Positions 56,073 through 64,000 of a DNA stretch of 64,000 bases are shown here, in pieces. The first letter of the stretch is position 1; the number at the start of each line of letters is the position of its first letter. The translations under genes were made by a program, and so were the position numbers. Under the pieces are notes generated by a model, which was given only the letters and a program-made list of their open reading frames with translations, was not told the origin of the DNA and made no database searches. This DNA comes from Actinobacillus minor NM305. Its GTDB lineage: Bacteria > Pseudomonadota > Gammaproteobacteria > Enterobacterales > Pasteurellaceae. The DNA lies in NCBI RefSeq assembly GCF_000175195.1, contig NZ_ACQL01000098.1:1-64000 (forward strand), read 5' to 3'.

Positions 56073-56262
56073 ATTGGGGCTAGAGTACCTGAAATCAACG
56101 ACTTAAACAAGAGTATTTTTTATAAAATAGCCTTTTACCTTAAATCATTTTTGATTTTTATTATTTACCCTCTAAATATATTAGGGTAATATAATAGGCA
56201 TTGTTTAATATAAAAAACAAAAGCTAAATATTTGTTACTTATTTTTTATAGAGGAACTAAAG

Positions 56263-56655
56263 ATGTCTGACGCATTAAAAACATTATCTAATATTCGTAG
56301 TTTACGTGTTATTGCACGCGAAACATCTCTAGAACAATTAGAAAGTTTGCAAGAAAAGCTTGCTATTGTTATTGAAGAAAAACGCGAAGAGTTAAAGAAC
56401 CAAGAATTAGAACAAGCTAAATTCCTAGAAGGCTTAAATAAATATAAAGAAATGCTTGCTCAAGATGGCATTTCAGCGGAAGAACTTGTTGCGTTACTAG
56501 GTGGACAAGTTGAGAAAAAAGCACGCAAATCCATTGCTCCTCGTCCAGCAAAATACAAATTCATTGATGCGAACGGAAATGAAAAAACTTGGACTGGTCA
56601 AGGTCGCACGCCTCGTGAATTAGTAGGTAAAAATCTCGCTGATTTTGAAATCTAA
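56263..56655 (+). CDS. hns: H-NS family nucleoid protein
   Basis: The 130-residue DNA-binding protein has an N-terminal coiled-coil oligomerisation domain (residues 1-80, LEQLESLQEKLAIVIEEKREE) and a C-terminal DNA-binding domain with the AT-hook-like WTGQGRTPREL motif. H-NS silences AT-rich, often horizontally acquired, DNA, for which the 3154-5626 module would be a natural target (inference). AGAGGAACTAAAG precedes the ATG. Confidence 0.95.
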   Translation: MSDALKTLSNIRSLRVIARETSLEQLESLQEKLAIVIEEKREELKNQELEQAKFLEGLNKYKEMLAQDGISAEELVALLGGQVEKKARKSIAPRPAKYKFIDANGNEKTWTGQGRTPRELVGKNLADFEI

Positions 56656-56671
56656 TTATAATAAAGCATAA

Positions 56672-56698
56672 AGAGAACCTTTATTGGTTCTCTTTTTC
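56672..56698 (+). terminator. Terminator of hns
   Basis: AGAGAACC (56672-56679) with GGTTCTCT (56686-56693) then TTTTC. Confidence 0.85.
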
Positions 56699-56719
56699 TA
56701 TTTTTTGGGAAGTGTAATC

Positions 56720-57556
56720 ATGCTCGAAACAAAAATTTTATTAACTGAATGCCCTGATAGTACAGGGCTTGTCGCTAAAATTACAAATATTTGTTACAAA
56801 CATCAACTTAATATTTTAAAAAATAGTGAATTTGTTGAAAACGAAACCAAGCGTTTTTTTATGCGTACTGAATTAGAAGGTATTTTTAATGATCAAACTT
56901 TATTAGCCGATCTTCAATTTACCTTACCTGAAGGCTCTTCTTATCAACTAAAACCTAAAGCGCGTAAACGTATTGTTATTCTTGTTACAAAAGAAGCTCA
57001 CTGTTTGGGCGATATTCTCATGAAAACATATTATGGTGGTTTAGATGTCGAAATTGCTGCCGTAGTGGGGAATCATGATTCTTTACGCCAACTCACAGAG
57101 CGTTTTGATGTTCCATTCCATTTAGTCAGTCATGAAGGTTTAACGCGTGTTGAGCACGATAAACTTTTAGCAGAAAAAATTGATCAATATAATCCTGATT
57201 ATATTGTGCTCGCAAAATATATGCGTGTATTAAATCCGGAATTTGTGGCTCGCTATCCTAACCGTGTTGTTAATATTCATCATTCATTTTTACCCGCATT
57301 TATTGGTGCAAAACCTTATCAAAGAGCTTATGAGCGAGGCGTGAAAATTATCGGAGCCACTGCACATTTTATCAATAATGAACTGGATGAAGGTCCTATC
57401 ATTATGCAAAATGTTATAAATGTGGATCATACTTATACCGCAGATGCGATGATGCGAGCAGGGCGTGATGTCGAAAAAACCGTTCTGACACGAGCTCTTG
57501 AGTTAGTTTTTGATGAACGTGTTTTTGTTTACCAAAATAAAACCATTATTCTATAA
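56720..57556 (+). CDS. purU: Formyltetrahydrofolate deformylase
   Basis: The 278-residue enzyme has an N-terminal ACT domain (LLTECPDSTGLVAKITNICY) and a C-terminal formyltransferase-fold catalytic domain. The catalytic segment is NIHHSFLPAFIGAKPYQRAYERG followed by GATAHFINNELDEGPII. It releases formate from 10-formyltetrahydrofolate. GGGAAGTG lies before ATG 56720; an earlier frame start at 56684 overlaps the hns terminator and is rejected. Confidence 0.96.
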   Translation: MLETKILLTECPDSTGLVAKITNICYKHQLNILKNSEFVENETKRFFMRTELEGIFNDQTLLADLQFTLPEGSSYQLKPKARKRIVILVTKEAHCLGDILMKTYYGGLDVEIAAVVGNHDSLRQLTERFDVPFHLVSHEGLTRVEHDKLLAEKIDQYNPDYIVLAKYMRVLNPEFVARYPNRVVNIHHSFLPAFIGAKPYQRAYERGVKIIGATAHFINNELDEGPIIMQNVINVDHTYTADAMMRAGRDVEKTVLTRALELVFDERVFVYQNKTIIL

Positions 57557-57565
57557 AAAGCCAAA

Positions 57566-57759
57566 AGTCCACACAATTGTGGACTCAGGCCATTGACAAA
57601 CCCTATACGAGCCGTATAGGGTTACTTAATCTGAGCCGCTCTGCGGCTCTTCCTTTCAGCCCCAGCGGGGCTGGGCTTAATGAACCTAGCACGGCTCGTG
57701 CTAGGTTATTGCTCAAATATAACCTTTGTCAGCAATCTGAGTCCACACAATTGTGGACT
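57566..57759 (-). repeat. Hairpin-rich 154-bp element, copy 3 (inverted), between duplicated terminator hairpins
   Basis: The core 57586-57739 is the reverse complement of copies 1 and 2 with a few substitutions and indels around the fourth hairpin (which here pairs perfectly, GAGCCGC/GCGGCTC). The flanks are two identical 20-bp hairpins AGTCCACACAATTGTGGACT (57566-57585 and 57740-57759; stem 8 bp, loop CAAT). The outer left flank has AAA and the outer right flank TTTAATTT. It lies between the convergent 3' ends of purU and sanA. Confidence 0.92.
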
Positions 57760-57760
57760 T

Positions 57761-58468
57761 TTAATTTGTTTTCAATTCTTTAGCAAATACCTTCTCAAAA
57801 GTTCTTGGTTGATTATTAACAATATAATCCCAAATCATTCCTATCCGAGCAAAAAACTCTCGAATTCTTACCTTAACATGTCCTTCTGGATATTTGGCAA
57901 CCAAACAAACTGCATCAATATTTTGTGTTTTAGCAATAAATAGCGCTCTCTCACAATGAAATTGTTGGCTGATAATAATAAAAGGAGCAAGTTTAAAAAC
58001 TTTATTCGCCCGAATAACAGAATCTAGAGTGCGATATCCTGCAAAGTCTTGCTGAATAATGTTTTTAGGAACCCCCATCTTTAATAGATCCTCTGTCATG
58101 ACTTTAGGTTCATTATAGTAAGGTGTTTGGTTATCTCCACTTACTAATAAATGTTTTATCTGATGTTCTTTAACTAATTGTGAAGCGGCTTCAACACGAT
58201 ATTGATAATATAAATTAGGCACACCTTTGGAATAAAATTTTGCCGTACCTAATACAACCGCAGTATGGTAATCAGGCAATTTATTTATATCTGTATAAAT
58301 TCTATCTTTAACGGAGTACCCCGTAATAAAATCGATACCTAATAGTGCTAATATGAAAAAAACAAATCCCCCGACACTCCATTTTATAAAAGAGCGTCCG
58401 CAAGTCCCCCATTTCTTTATAGGTTGCAATACTTCATTGTGTTGAGATAGTGACATTTCTTTTTTCAT
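57761..58468 (-). CDS. sanA: SanA-like DUF218 membrane-anchored protein
   Basis: The 235-residue protein has one N-terminal transmembrane helix (SVGGFVFFILALLGIDFITG) followed by a periplasmic DUF218 domain. The domain shows AVVLGTAKFYSKGVPNLYYQYRV, LLVSGDN, the YNEP loop, and the basic segment PFIIISQQFHCERALFIAK. SanA relatives affect envelope permeability to vancomycin; the enzymatic activity is unknown. Its stop codon abuts the right flank of hairpin element copy 3. Confidence 0.9.
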   Translation of the reverse strand: MKKEMSLSQHNEVLQPIKKWGTCGRSFIKWSVGGFVFFILALLGIDFITGYSVKDRIYTDINKLPDYHTAVVLGTAKFYSKGVPNLYYQYRVEAASQLVKEHQIKHLLVSGDNQTPYYNEPKVMTEDLLKMGVPKNIIQQDFAGYRTLDSVIRANKVFKLAPFIIISQQFHCERALFIAKTQNIDAVCLVAKYPEGHVKVRIREFFARIGMIWDYIVNNQPRTFEKVFAKELKTN

Positions 58469-58572
58469 ACCGTAGGGAATTCAAGAATGACATAATTCAG
58501 ACTTAATTTTTATCATACAGTTGTAAAGCATAGCGGAGCTAATAAAAATTACAAGTGAAAACTTAGCGCTCT

Positions 58573-58588
58573 AGACGTTTAGACGTCT
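58573..58588 (+). promoter_or_regulatory. MetJ operator (two met boxes) of metX
   Basis: AGACGTTT followed directly by AGACGTCT (the second is a perfect consensus met box), overlapping a likely -35 region (TTGACA at about 58597), 98-113 bp before metX. Confidence 0.88.
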
Positions 58589-58685
58589 AAAATTTCTTGA
58601 CAAACTTTCATGTGAACGCTACCTTATTGACATAATTAAGATAACAAGCGGTGTAAATTCCGTCTTTTTTTGCAAACAAGGTTAT

Positions 58686-59756
58686 ATGGCTCTATCTCTT
58701 ACTCTCTTTGAAGAAACTCCGCTTTCGCTCACATTTGGCGGAACACTTTCGCCAATTCAAGTTGCATATCAGACTTACGGCACGCTCAACGAAGATAAAA
58801 GCAATGCTGTACTCCTTTGCCACGCATTAACGGGGGATGCCGAGCCATATTTACCTCCACCCAACAAGGGTTGGTGGCAAGATTTTATTGGTCCAGGACT
58901 TGCTTTTGATACCGACCAGTATTTTTTTATCTGTTCTAACGTACTTGGTGGGTGTAAAGGTACGACAGGGCCTTCATCAATCAATCCTCAAACCGGTAAA
59001 CCTTACGGAAGCCTATTCCCTATTATTACCGTTCAAGATATTGTAAATGTACAAAAAGCATTACTCGATAAGCTCAATATTCCACATTTACATGCTGTTG
59101 TTGGCGGATCTTTTGGTGGTATGCAGGCAACGCAATGGGGAATATCATACCCTCATTTTGTGAACAACATTATTAACCTTTGCTCATCCCTAACATTGAG
59201 TGCCGAAGCCATTGGCTTTAACCATGTTATGCGCCAAGCCATTATCAACGATCCTTGTTTCAATCAAGGGGATTATTACGAAGGCATTGCACCTGACAAC
59301 GGGTTAAAAATAGCCAGAATGTTAGGCATGCTAACATATCGAACTGATATTCAGTTAGCAAAAGCATTTGGCAGAGAAACAAAACAACACGGACAAATGT
59401 GGGGCGACCATTTTCAGGTCGAATCTTATTTAACTTATCAAGGTGAAAAATTTTTAGACCGCTTTGATGCTAATAGTTATCTACGTTTACTCCGTGCGCT
59501 TGATTTATATGATCCTGCGTTAGGTTACGAAAATGAACGAACTGCTTTAACACGCATAAAAGCCAACTATACTTTAGTCGCGGTAACAAGCGACCAATTA
59601 TTTAAACAGATTGATGTTCATAAAAGCCGTCAACGTTTAATTGATGCTGGAATTAAAGTCAATTATCACGAATTTAATTCCACTTTTGGGCATGATTCCT
59701 TTCTCGTTGATTATGATTTCTTTGAACCCATGATTAAACATGCTTTAAAAGGATAA
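58686..59756 (+). CDS. metX: Homoserine O-acetyltransferase
   Basis: The 356-residue alpha/beta-hydrolase-fold enzyme makes O-acetylhomoserine for methionine synthesis. The nucleophile elbow is [13 protein letters not shown]. The catalytic Asp/His lie in the C-terminal part ([11 protein letters not shown] and [15 protein letters not shown]). The oxyanion region [12 protein letters not shown] is typical. MetX rather than MetA is used, as in Haemophilus. MetJ boxes precede it, linking it to metK (13390). An uptake signal (58644) lies between the boxes and the start. Confidence 0.96.
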   Translation: MALSLTLFEETPLSLTFGGTLSPIQVAYQTYGTLNEDKSNAVLLCHALTGDAEPYLPPPNKGWWQDFIGPGLAFDTDQYFFICSNVLGGCKGTTGPSSINPQTGKPYGSLFPIITVQDIVNVQKALLDKLNIPHLHAVVGGSFGGMQATQWGISYPHFVNNIINLCSSLTLSAEAIGFNHVMRQAIINDPCFNQGDYYEGIAPDNGLKIARMLGMLTYRTDIQLAKAFGRETKQHGQMWGDHFQVESYLTYQGEKFLDRFDANSYLRLLRALDLYDPALGYENERTALTRIKANYTLVAVTSDQLFKQIDVHKSRQRLIDAGIKVNYHEFNSTFGHDSFLVDYDFFEPMIKHALKG

Positions 59757-59862
59757 GTATTTCAAAGATATTGCAGATAAAAGGTAGAAAAAGTGAATTT
59801 AATCCCTTATATTAGCCAAAATTAGTTATAATAAAACGTTAATTTTATTGTAGGTATCAATT

Positions 59863-60873
59863 ATGGCTACTATTAAAGATGTTGCAAAGCTTGCAGGCGT
59901 TTCAACAACAACAGTATCACACGTCATCAATAAAACTCGCTTTGTCGCAGAAGATACGACTAAAGCTGTTTGGGATGCAATTCAATCACTAAACTATTCA
60001 CCTAGCGCTGTTGCTCGTAGTTTAAAAGTCAATACAACAAAATCTATTGGGATGATTATTACGACAAGCGAAGCACCTTTCTTTGCAGAAATCGTTTTGG
60101 CAGTTGAAGAGTATTGCTATCGCCAAGGCTACTCTCTCTTTTTGTGTAATACCCAGAATAACCCGGAAAAAATCCAAAACCACTTAGACATGTTAATTAA
60201 AAAACGTGTAGATGGCGTATTAGTAATGTGTACAGAGTATACTGAAAACTCGCTTATGCTGTTTAATGGAACAAACATTCCTATGGTAATCATGGATTGG
60301 GGACGACATGATGAAAAGAGTGATCGTATTTTAGATAACAGTTTTGAAGGCGGTTATCTTGCAACAAAACATTTAATTGATAATGGACATAAAGAGATTG
60401 GTGTCATTGCAGGAAATTTAGAAAAAACAACCGCTAGAGATCGCTTTAACGGTTTTCTAGAAGCAATGAATGAAGCAAATTTGCCTGTACGTCAAGAATG
60501 GATTACCGAAGGGGATTTTGAGCCTGAAGATGGCTATGAATGCATGAATAACCTGTTCCGTTTAGAAAAACTTCCTACGGCGATTTTCTGCTTTAATGAT
60601 GTTATGGCATTAGGTGCAATTTCAGCAATTACCGAACGAGGATTATCAGTACCAAATGATATTTCTATTATTGGCTACGATAATATTCATAGTTCTCGTT
60701 TTTATGCGCCACCGCTTACTACGATTCATCAATCTAAATCACGCTTAGGTACACAAGCGTTAAATTTACTCTTAGAACGTATCAAAAAAGAAGAAAAGGT
60801 AAATGAGCCTCAAATTTTAGAGTTTCATCCAGAACTTGTACAACGTAAATCTGTACTTAATTTAAATCAATAA
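59863..60873 (+). CDS. purR: Purine repressor PurR
   Basis: The 336-residue LacI-family regulator has an N-terminal helix-turn-helix ([20 protein letters not shown]) and hinge helix ([12 protein letters not shown]). The periplasmic-binding-protein-like sensor domain shows [20 protein letters not shown] and [15 protein letters not shown]. Strong overall similarity to PurR (hypoxanthine/guanine co-repressor). I see no clear PurR box in its own upstream region. A dedA-family gene follows 10 bp downstream. Confidence 0.95.
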   Translation: MATIKDVAKLAGVSTTTVSHVINKTRFVAEDTTKAVWDAIQSLNYSPSAVARSLKVNTTKSIGMIITTSEAPFFAEIVLAVEEYCYRQGYSLFLCNTQNNPEKIQNHLDMLIKKRVDGVLVMCTEYTENSLMLFNGTNIPMVIMDWGRHDEKSDRILDNSFEGGYLATKHLIDNGHKEIGVIAGNLEKTTARDRFNGFLEAMNEANLPVRQEWITEGDFEPEDGYECMNNLFRLEKLPTAIFCFNDVMALGAISAITERGLSVPNDISIIGYDNIHSSRFYAPPLTTIHQSKSRLGTQALNLLLERIKKEEKVNEPQILEFHPELVQRKSVLNLNQ

Positions 60874-60883
60874 GGTATATTGA

Positions 60884-61489
60884 ATGGAGTTTTTAATTGA
60901 ATTTTTTAGCAGCTACGGTTATTGGGCTGTATTCCTTGTGTTGTTAGCGTGTGGCTTTGGATTACCTATTCCCGAAGATGTTACCCTCGTTTCTGGTGGT
61001 GTAATTTCAGGATTAGGCTATACCAATGTTCATTGGATGCTTGTCGTGAGTATGCTTGGTGTTCTTGTGGGAGATAGTACAATGTACTGGCTTGGGCGTA
61101 TTTATGGCGAAAAAATCCGTCAGTTCCCTCTAATTCGTAATATAGTAACTGAAGAACGTTATAAAATGGTTCAAGAACGATTTGAAAAACAAGGCAACCG
61201 CTTATTATTTATTGCTCGTTTCTTACCAGGTTTACGTGCTGTTGTCTATTTGGTTTCGGGCATCACAAAACGCGTCAGCTTTGTTCGCTTTGTCCTTGTT
61301 GATTTTTGCGCAGCGATTATTTCAGTGCCTATTTGGGTCTATTTAGGAGATTATGGCGCACAAAATATAGATTGGTTACATGCACAGATTAAAAACGGAC
61401 AACATATTATCTTTGCTTGTCTCGGTGTTATCGGCATTTATGTTTATTGGAAATGGAAGAAAGCTCGTAAAGCAAAATTAAATAGCTAA
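60884..61489 (+). CDS. DedA-family inner-membrane protein
   Basis: The 201-residue membrane protein of the DedA (SNARE-associated) family has GFGLPIPEDVTLVSGGVISG, then GRIYGEKIRQFPLI and the conserved FIARFLPGLRAVVYLVSGITK. The family functions as undecaprenyl-phosphate or phospholipid translocases and in membrane homeostasis; which member this is cannot be told. It is 10 bp after purR, probably co-transcribed. Confidence 0.92.
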   Translation: MEFLIEFFSSYGYWAVFLVLLACGFGLPIPEDVTLVSGGVISGLGYTNVHWMLVVSMLGVLVGDSTMYWLGRIYGEKIRQFPLIRNIVTEERYKMVQERFEKQGNRLLFIARFLPGLRAVVYLVSGITKRVSFVRFVLVDFCAAIISVPIWVYLGDYGAQNIDWLHAQIKNGQHIIFACLGVIGIYVYWKWKKARKAKLNS

Positions 61490-61509
61490 ATGTTGATAGA
61501 TATAAAAGA

Positions 61510-61537
61510 AAAGTGAGATAATCATTTGTCTCACTTT
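61510..61537. terminator. Bidirectional terminator between the dedA-family gene and lptD
   Basis: AAGTGAGA (61511-61518) with TCTCACTT (61529-61536), followed by TTTTGTTC, and A-rich on the other side. Confidence 0.85.
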
Positions 61538-61551
61538 TTTGTTCTTCTTAT

Positions 61552-63897
61552 TTAGTTAATTCCATACACTTCAGTATAAGGAATTAAACCTTTCTTCAAC
61601 ATACGGCTTACACCACTACTATAGTTAGTGCCAAAACGTAACTCAAAGTTCACACCGAATTTATTATCATAAAATAAATCTTTCAATGTATCACTGGTTG
61701 CATTTGATGGTGTTGCGGTCAAACGACGGGCAACATAAACATTAGCACTCCAACAGCAAGTGTTGTAATTCATTGAGAGTTGTGTCTCAACCGGTTTCTT
61801 CAAGGCAATATCTTGATAATGGCTTGCCATTACTGCGATATTATCGGTTAATTCCCAACCAATAACACCACCAACTTGTTTAATATCTTGTCCATAACGG
61901 TTCGTACTTAAATTCTGATCAATATACGCTTTACTTGCGTAACGATAATTTAACTGAATCAGCTTATTATCGCTCGGTTTATATTGTAAAGACGTATTCG
62001 CTAAAGACGTTTGATTTAAACGGGTATCATATTGGTAACTACCATGCCAATTCCATTTACGATGGAATTTCCAGTTAGATTCTAATGCCCATGATGAAGA
62101 GCGTTTAGCTGTACTATTAATCGAATTATCATCAATTTTTGAAGGACTTAAATAATAAGTCTGTCCTGCACTAAAGTTAAAAACTTCTGCTCCTGTTTTA
62201 TCACTAAAGAAACGAGTCGTTCCGCCAGCAGTAATTAGATTTGCCGATGAAATTCGGTCTAAACCACTATAACGGCGATCATTAAATAATGAAAAATAGT
62301 CATTTTGTAAAAGTGCTGAATCATAACCCAACCCTACACTTTGATGACGTTTAGAACCAATATCGCCCTGATTTTTATAAGGTCGATAAATATATTGCAC
62401 TCTTGGCTCAAATGTCTGACTAAATCCACTAAATAATTGCTTATCCGCTTCTAATACCGTCTGGAAATCAAGTTTGAGCTGCGGAATAAAACGGCTTACA
62501 TTTTTCTTCATATCTTCCGCATTATTTCCAGATCCTTTTTGCTGAATATAGTGCGTTGCATAAAGCTTAGTTTCAACATTTAAACTACCATAACGATTTG
62601 CAAGAGGTAAATTCAATGTTGGTTCAGCATGAAAACGCCACGCTTTAGGCATTAATTTACTGTCATTTTCAAAACGGGCCGCTTGCGCAAAAAATTTAAA
62701 ATCGGCTAATCCTTGGAATATATCGTTTTGGTAATAATTAAAATCAATCTGAGGTAAAACTCGATATGGGCCAATATCTAAATCATCAAACGTCTGAAAC
62801 TTTTTACCTGAGATAGATAAATTATAATTAGGTTGATAATAGCCTAATTTAAATTGTTGTGTCGCATATCCGTCCGTGCTATTTCCATAATCAGAATCAA
62901 AATCAGAGAAATAACGTTTATCACTCACTTTTGTATAATCTACAGATAAGCGCCAATCACTTAAGAAGCTCATATAATGACGCCAATGCATTAAATAGCG
63001 TTTACGATCACCATCTGCCGGTTGATATTCATCAAGACGATCTTTAGCCATATATTCACTGGCAACAAGCCCTTCACCAACCCCTGTTAAATAACGGAAT
63101 TCAGGGCTAATTTGCCAACCACGACGAGAATAATAAGTAGGCGTAAATGTTGCATCCATATTAGGTGCAATATTCCAGTAAAATGGTTGAGAGTAGCTAA
63201 ATCCATCTTTACTTGAACGATGGAAACTTGGAATCAATAACCCTGTACGGCGGCGATCGCCAATAGGGAATTGGAGATACGGAGAATAAAATATCGGCAC
63301 ACCAAGCACTTTAAAACGAGCATGCCACATTTCGGCATATTCATCTTTAACGTGTTGGATCATTTCATTCGCTTCAATAGACCAAGAATCATCATTCGTT
63401 AAGCAAGACGTAAAACTTGCATTTTTCAAAGTACGAGTATCTTCGCTAAACGAGCCACTTTCAGCGGTACCTCGCCCTTGACGACCAACAAGCTGATATT
63501 CCGTATTTGCGAGTGTCGCTTCTTTACTTGTCAGATCCATCGCAGCATCATGACCTTGAGCTTGAATCATATTATCTTGATATTGATACTGCCCTTTTAA
63601 AAAAGCTTTACGCGCTTTATCACCATCTTGCTCAACGCGTACCTCATCTGCAACAATGGTACGATTGCCTTGTTTAACGCTTACATCACCAGTATAAGTT
63701 GCATCTTTAGGCTGATTAATGACAGCACTGTCGGCTTCAATATAAATAGGTAAATCAGTTTGTTCACCCTTTACCTCTTCTCCCTGAAAATGAGGAACAC
63801 CAAGTAAACATTGTTCCCGCAAATCTGCTTGAACATAACCGCTATAACAAGCCGCCATCACAGCCAGAGAAAGTAAGTTGTAACGTTGTTTCATCAT
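61552..63897 (-). CDS. lptD: LPS-assembly outer-membrane protein LptD
   Basis: The 781-residue outer-membrane protein inserts lipopolysaccharide at the cell surface with LptE. It has a signal peptide ([17 protein letters not shown]), the N-terminal beta-jellyroll OstA/LptA-like domain (about residues 50-190; [33 protein letters not shown]) and a large C-terminal beta-barrel. Cysteines near the N-terminus (CLLG, SCLTND) and the pair NTCCWSANV near the C-terminus match those used for LptD disulphide bonds. It is transcribed out of the right edge region. Confidence 0.97.
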   Translation of the reverse strand: MMKQRYNLLSLAVMAACYSGYVQADLREQCLLGVPHFQGEEVKGEQTDLPIYIEADSAVINQPKDATYTGDVSVKQGNRTIVADEVRVEQDGDKARKAFLKGQYQYQDNMIQAQGHDAAMDLTSKEATLANTEYQLVGRQGRGTAESGSFSEDTRTLKNASFTSCLTNDDSWSIEANEMIQHVKDEYAEMWHARFKVLGVPIFYSPYLQFPIGDRRRTGLLIPSFHRSSKDGFSYSQPFYWNIAPNMDATFTPTYYSRRGWQISPEFRYLTGVGEGLVASEYMAKDRLDEYQPADGDRKRYLMHWRHYMSFLSDWRLSVDYTKVSDKRYFSDFDSDYGNSTDGYATQQFKLGYYQPNYNLSISGKKFQTFDDLDIGPYRVLPQIDFNYYQNDIFQGLADFKFFAQAARFENDSKLMPKAWRFHAEPTLNLPLANRYGSLNVETKLYATHYIQQKGSGNNAEDMKKNVSRFIPQLKLDFQTVLEADKQLFSGFSQTFEPRVQYIYRPYKNQGDIGSKRHQSVGLGYDSALLQNDYFSLFNDRRYSGLDRISSANLITAGGTTRFFSDKTGAEVFNFSAGQTYYLSPSKIDDNSINSTAKRSSSWALESNWKFHRKWNWHGSYQYDTRLNQTSLANTSLQYKPSDNKLIQLNYRYASKAYIDQNLSTNRYGQDIKQVGGVIGWELTDNIAVMASHYQDIALKKPVETQLSMNYNTCCWSANVYVARRLTATPSNATSDTLKDLFYDNKFGVNFELRFGTNYSSGVSRMLKKGLIPYTEVYGIN

Positions 63898-64000
63898 TTT
63901 TTCTCTTAAATAATTCTTGAAAATTGTTGTCTTTTTGCAAGTTGTCTTGAATAAACATCAAAACATAAACAAATGTTACGAATTAATAAACGACCACGAG
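63898..64000. other. Right window edge, upstream of lptD
   Basis: AT-rich leader of lptD. A 30-codon minus-strand frame is open from the edge to 63905, but it is too short to call a gene. Confidence 0.3.

Noticed and set aside
55983-56189. 68-codon open frame on the + strand
   Set aside because: It lies antisense within the lysine riboswitch aptamer and has no ribosome binding site.
57577-57943. Two + strand frames of 68 and 87 codons
   Set aside because: They cross the hairpin element and the antisense strand of sanA; translation of repeat sequence only.
63905-63998. Open minus-strand frame at the right edge
   Set aside because: Only 30 codons, in the lptD leader; could be the end of an upstream gene but cannot be supported.

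Overview
The window is chromosomal DNA of a gamma-proteobacterium of the family Pasteurellaceae. Gene content (sapABCD, lctP with lldEFG, sodC, short TyrR, NhaC-type lysine carrier under a lysine riboswitch) and AT-rich codon use fit this family. The nine-base DNA-uptake core ACAAGCGGT recurs (for example 13301, 22565, 23822, 29961, 34317, 52386 and 58644; reverse orientation at 13338, 23550, 29942, 30691 and 32149). This is the Apl-type core, which points to the Actinobacillus pleuropneumoniae / Mannheimia side of the family rather than the Haemophilus influenzae side. The species cannot be named from the sequence alone.

Layout. 1-2942: holA and msbA. 2943-7400: an AT-rich accessory stretch between msbA and a TonB receptor. 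It holds a 505-aa hydrophilic protein, a small exported protein, a small membrane protein whose predicted promoter contains an 18-base A/T tract, a 79-bp palindromic element and an IS1595-like transposase gene. 7420-15590: heme/hemoglobin-type TonB receptor with Fur and CRP sites, ycjF-like gene, dusC, djlA, metK (with MetJ boxes) and yfiF. 15833-21005: sigma-E locus rpoE-rseA-rseB-rseC, then fadD and upp. 21121-27978: a TrpR-controlled orphan tryptophan-type binding protein, mnmC, a 26-codon membrane peptide gene, sstT, dgkA and ushA. 28053-32357: queF, gmhB, bcp, hemW and a MetE-like gene. 32679-37326: L-lactate uptake and oxidation (lctP, lldEFG). 37768-43378: dxs, suhB, dapA, pckA. 43607-45276: ftsB-ispD-ispF and the SRP RNA gene. 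45297-52240: sodC, a short CDF metal exporter behind a MerR-type promoter, sapDCBA and tyrR. 52437-63897: gmhA, orphan mglB, a lysine carrier with its riboswitch, hns, purU, sanA, metX (with MetJ boxes), purR, a dedA gene and lptD.

The most unusual structure is a 154-bp hairpin-rich element present three times (cores 10032-10185, 37527-37680 and, inverted, 57586-57739). Copies 1 and 2 are almost identical. Each copy lies between two identical copies of a complete terminator-like hairpin, and that hairpin is different at each locus. This is what insertion into an intrinsic terminator, with duplication of the whole hairpin, would leave behind. A second strong signal is the 18-base A/T tract that sits exactly between a -35 and a -10 hexamer upstream of the 113-aa membrane protein, the arrangement of a phase-variable promoter.

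Shared themes: envelope biogenesis and stress (msbA, lptD, rpoE-rse, gmhA, gmhB, sanA, sap), methionine metabolism under MetJ (metK, metX), isoprenoids (dxs, ispD, ispF) and several transport genes with recognisable cis-control (TrpR, lysine riboswitch, CRP, Fur, MerR-type). Two binding proteins (trpX-like, mglB) lack neighbouring permease and ATPase genes, and sapF is missing from its usual place after sapD.
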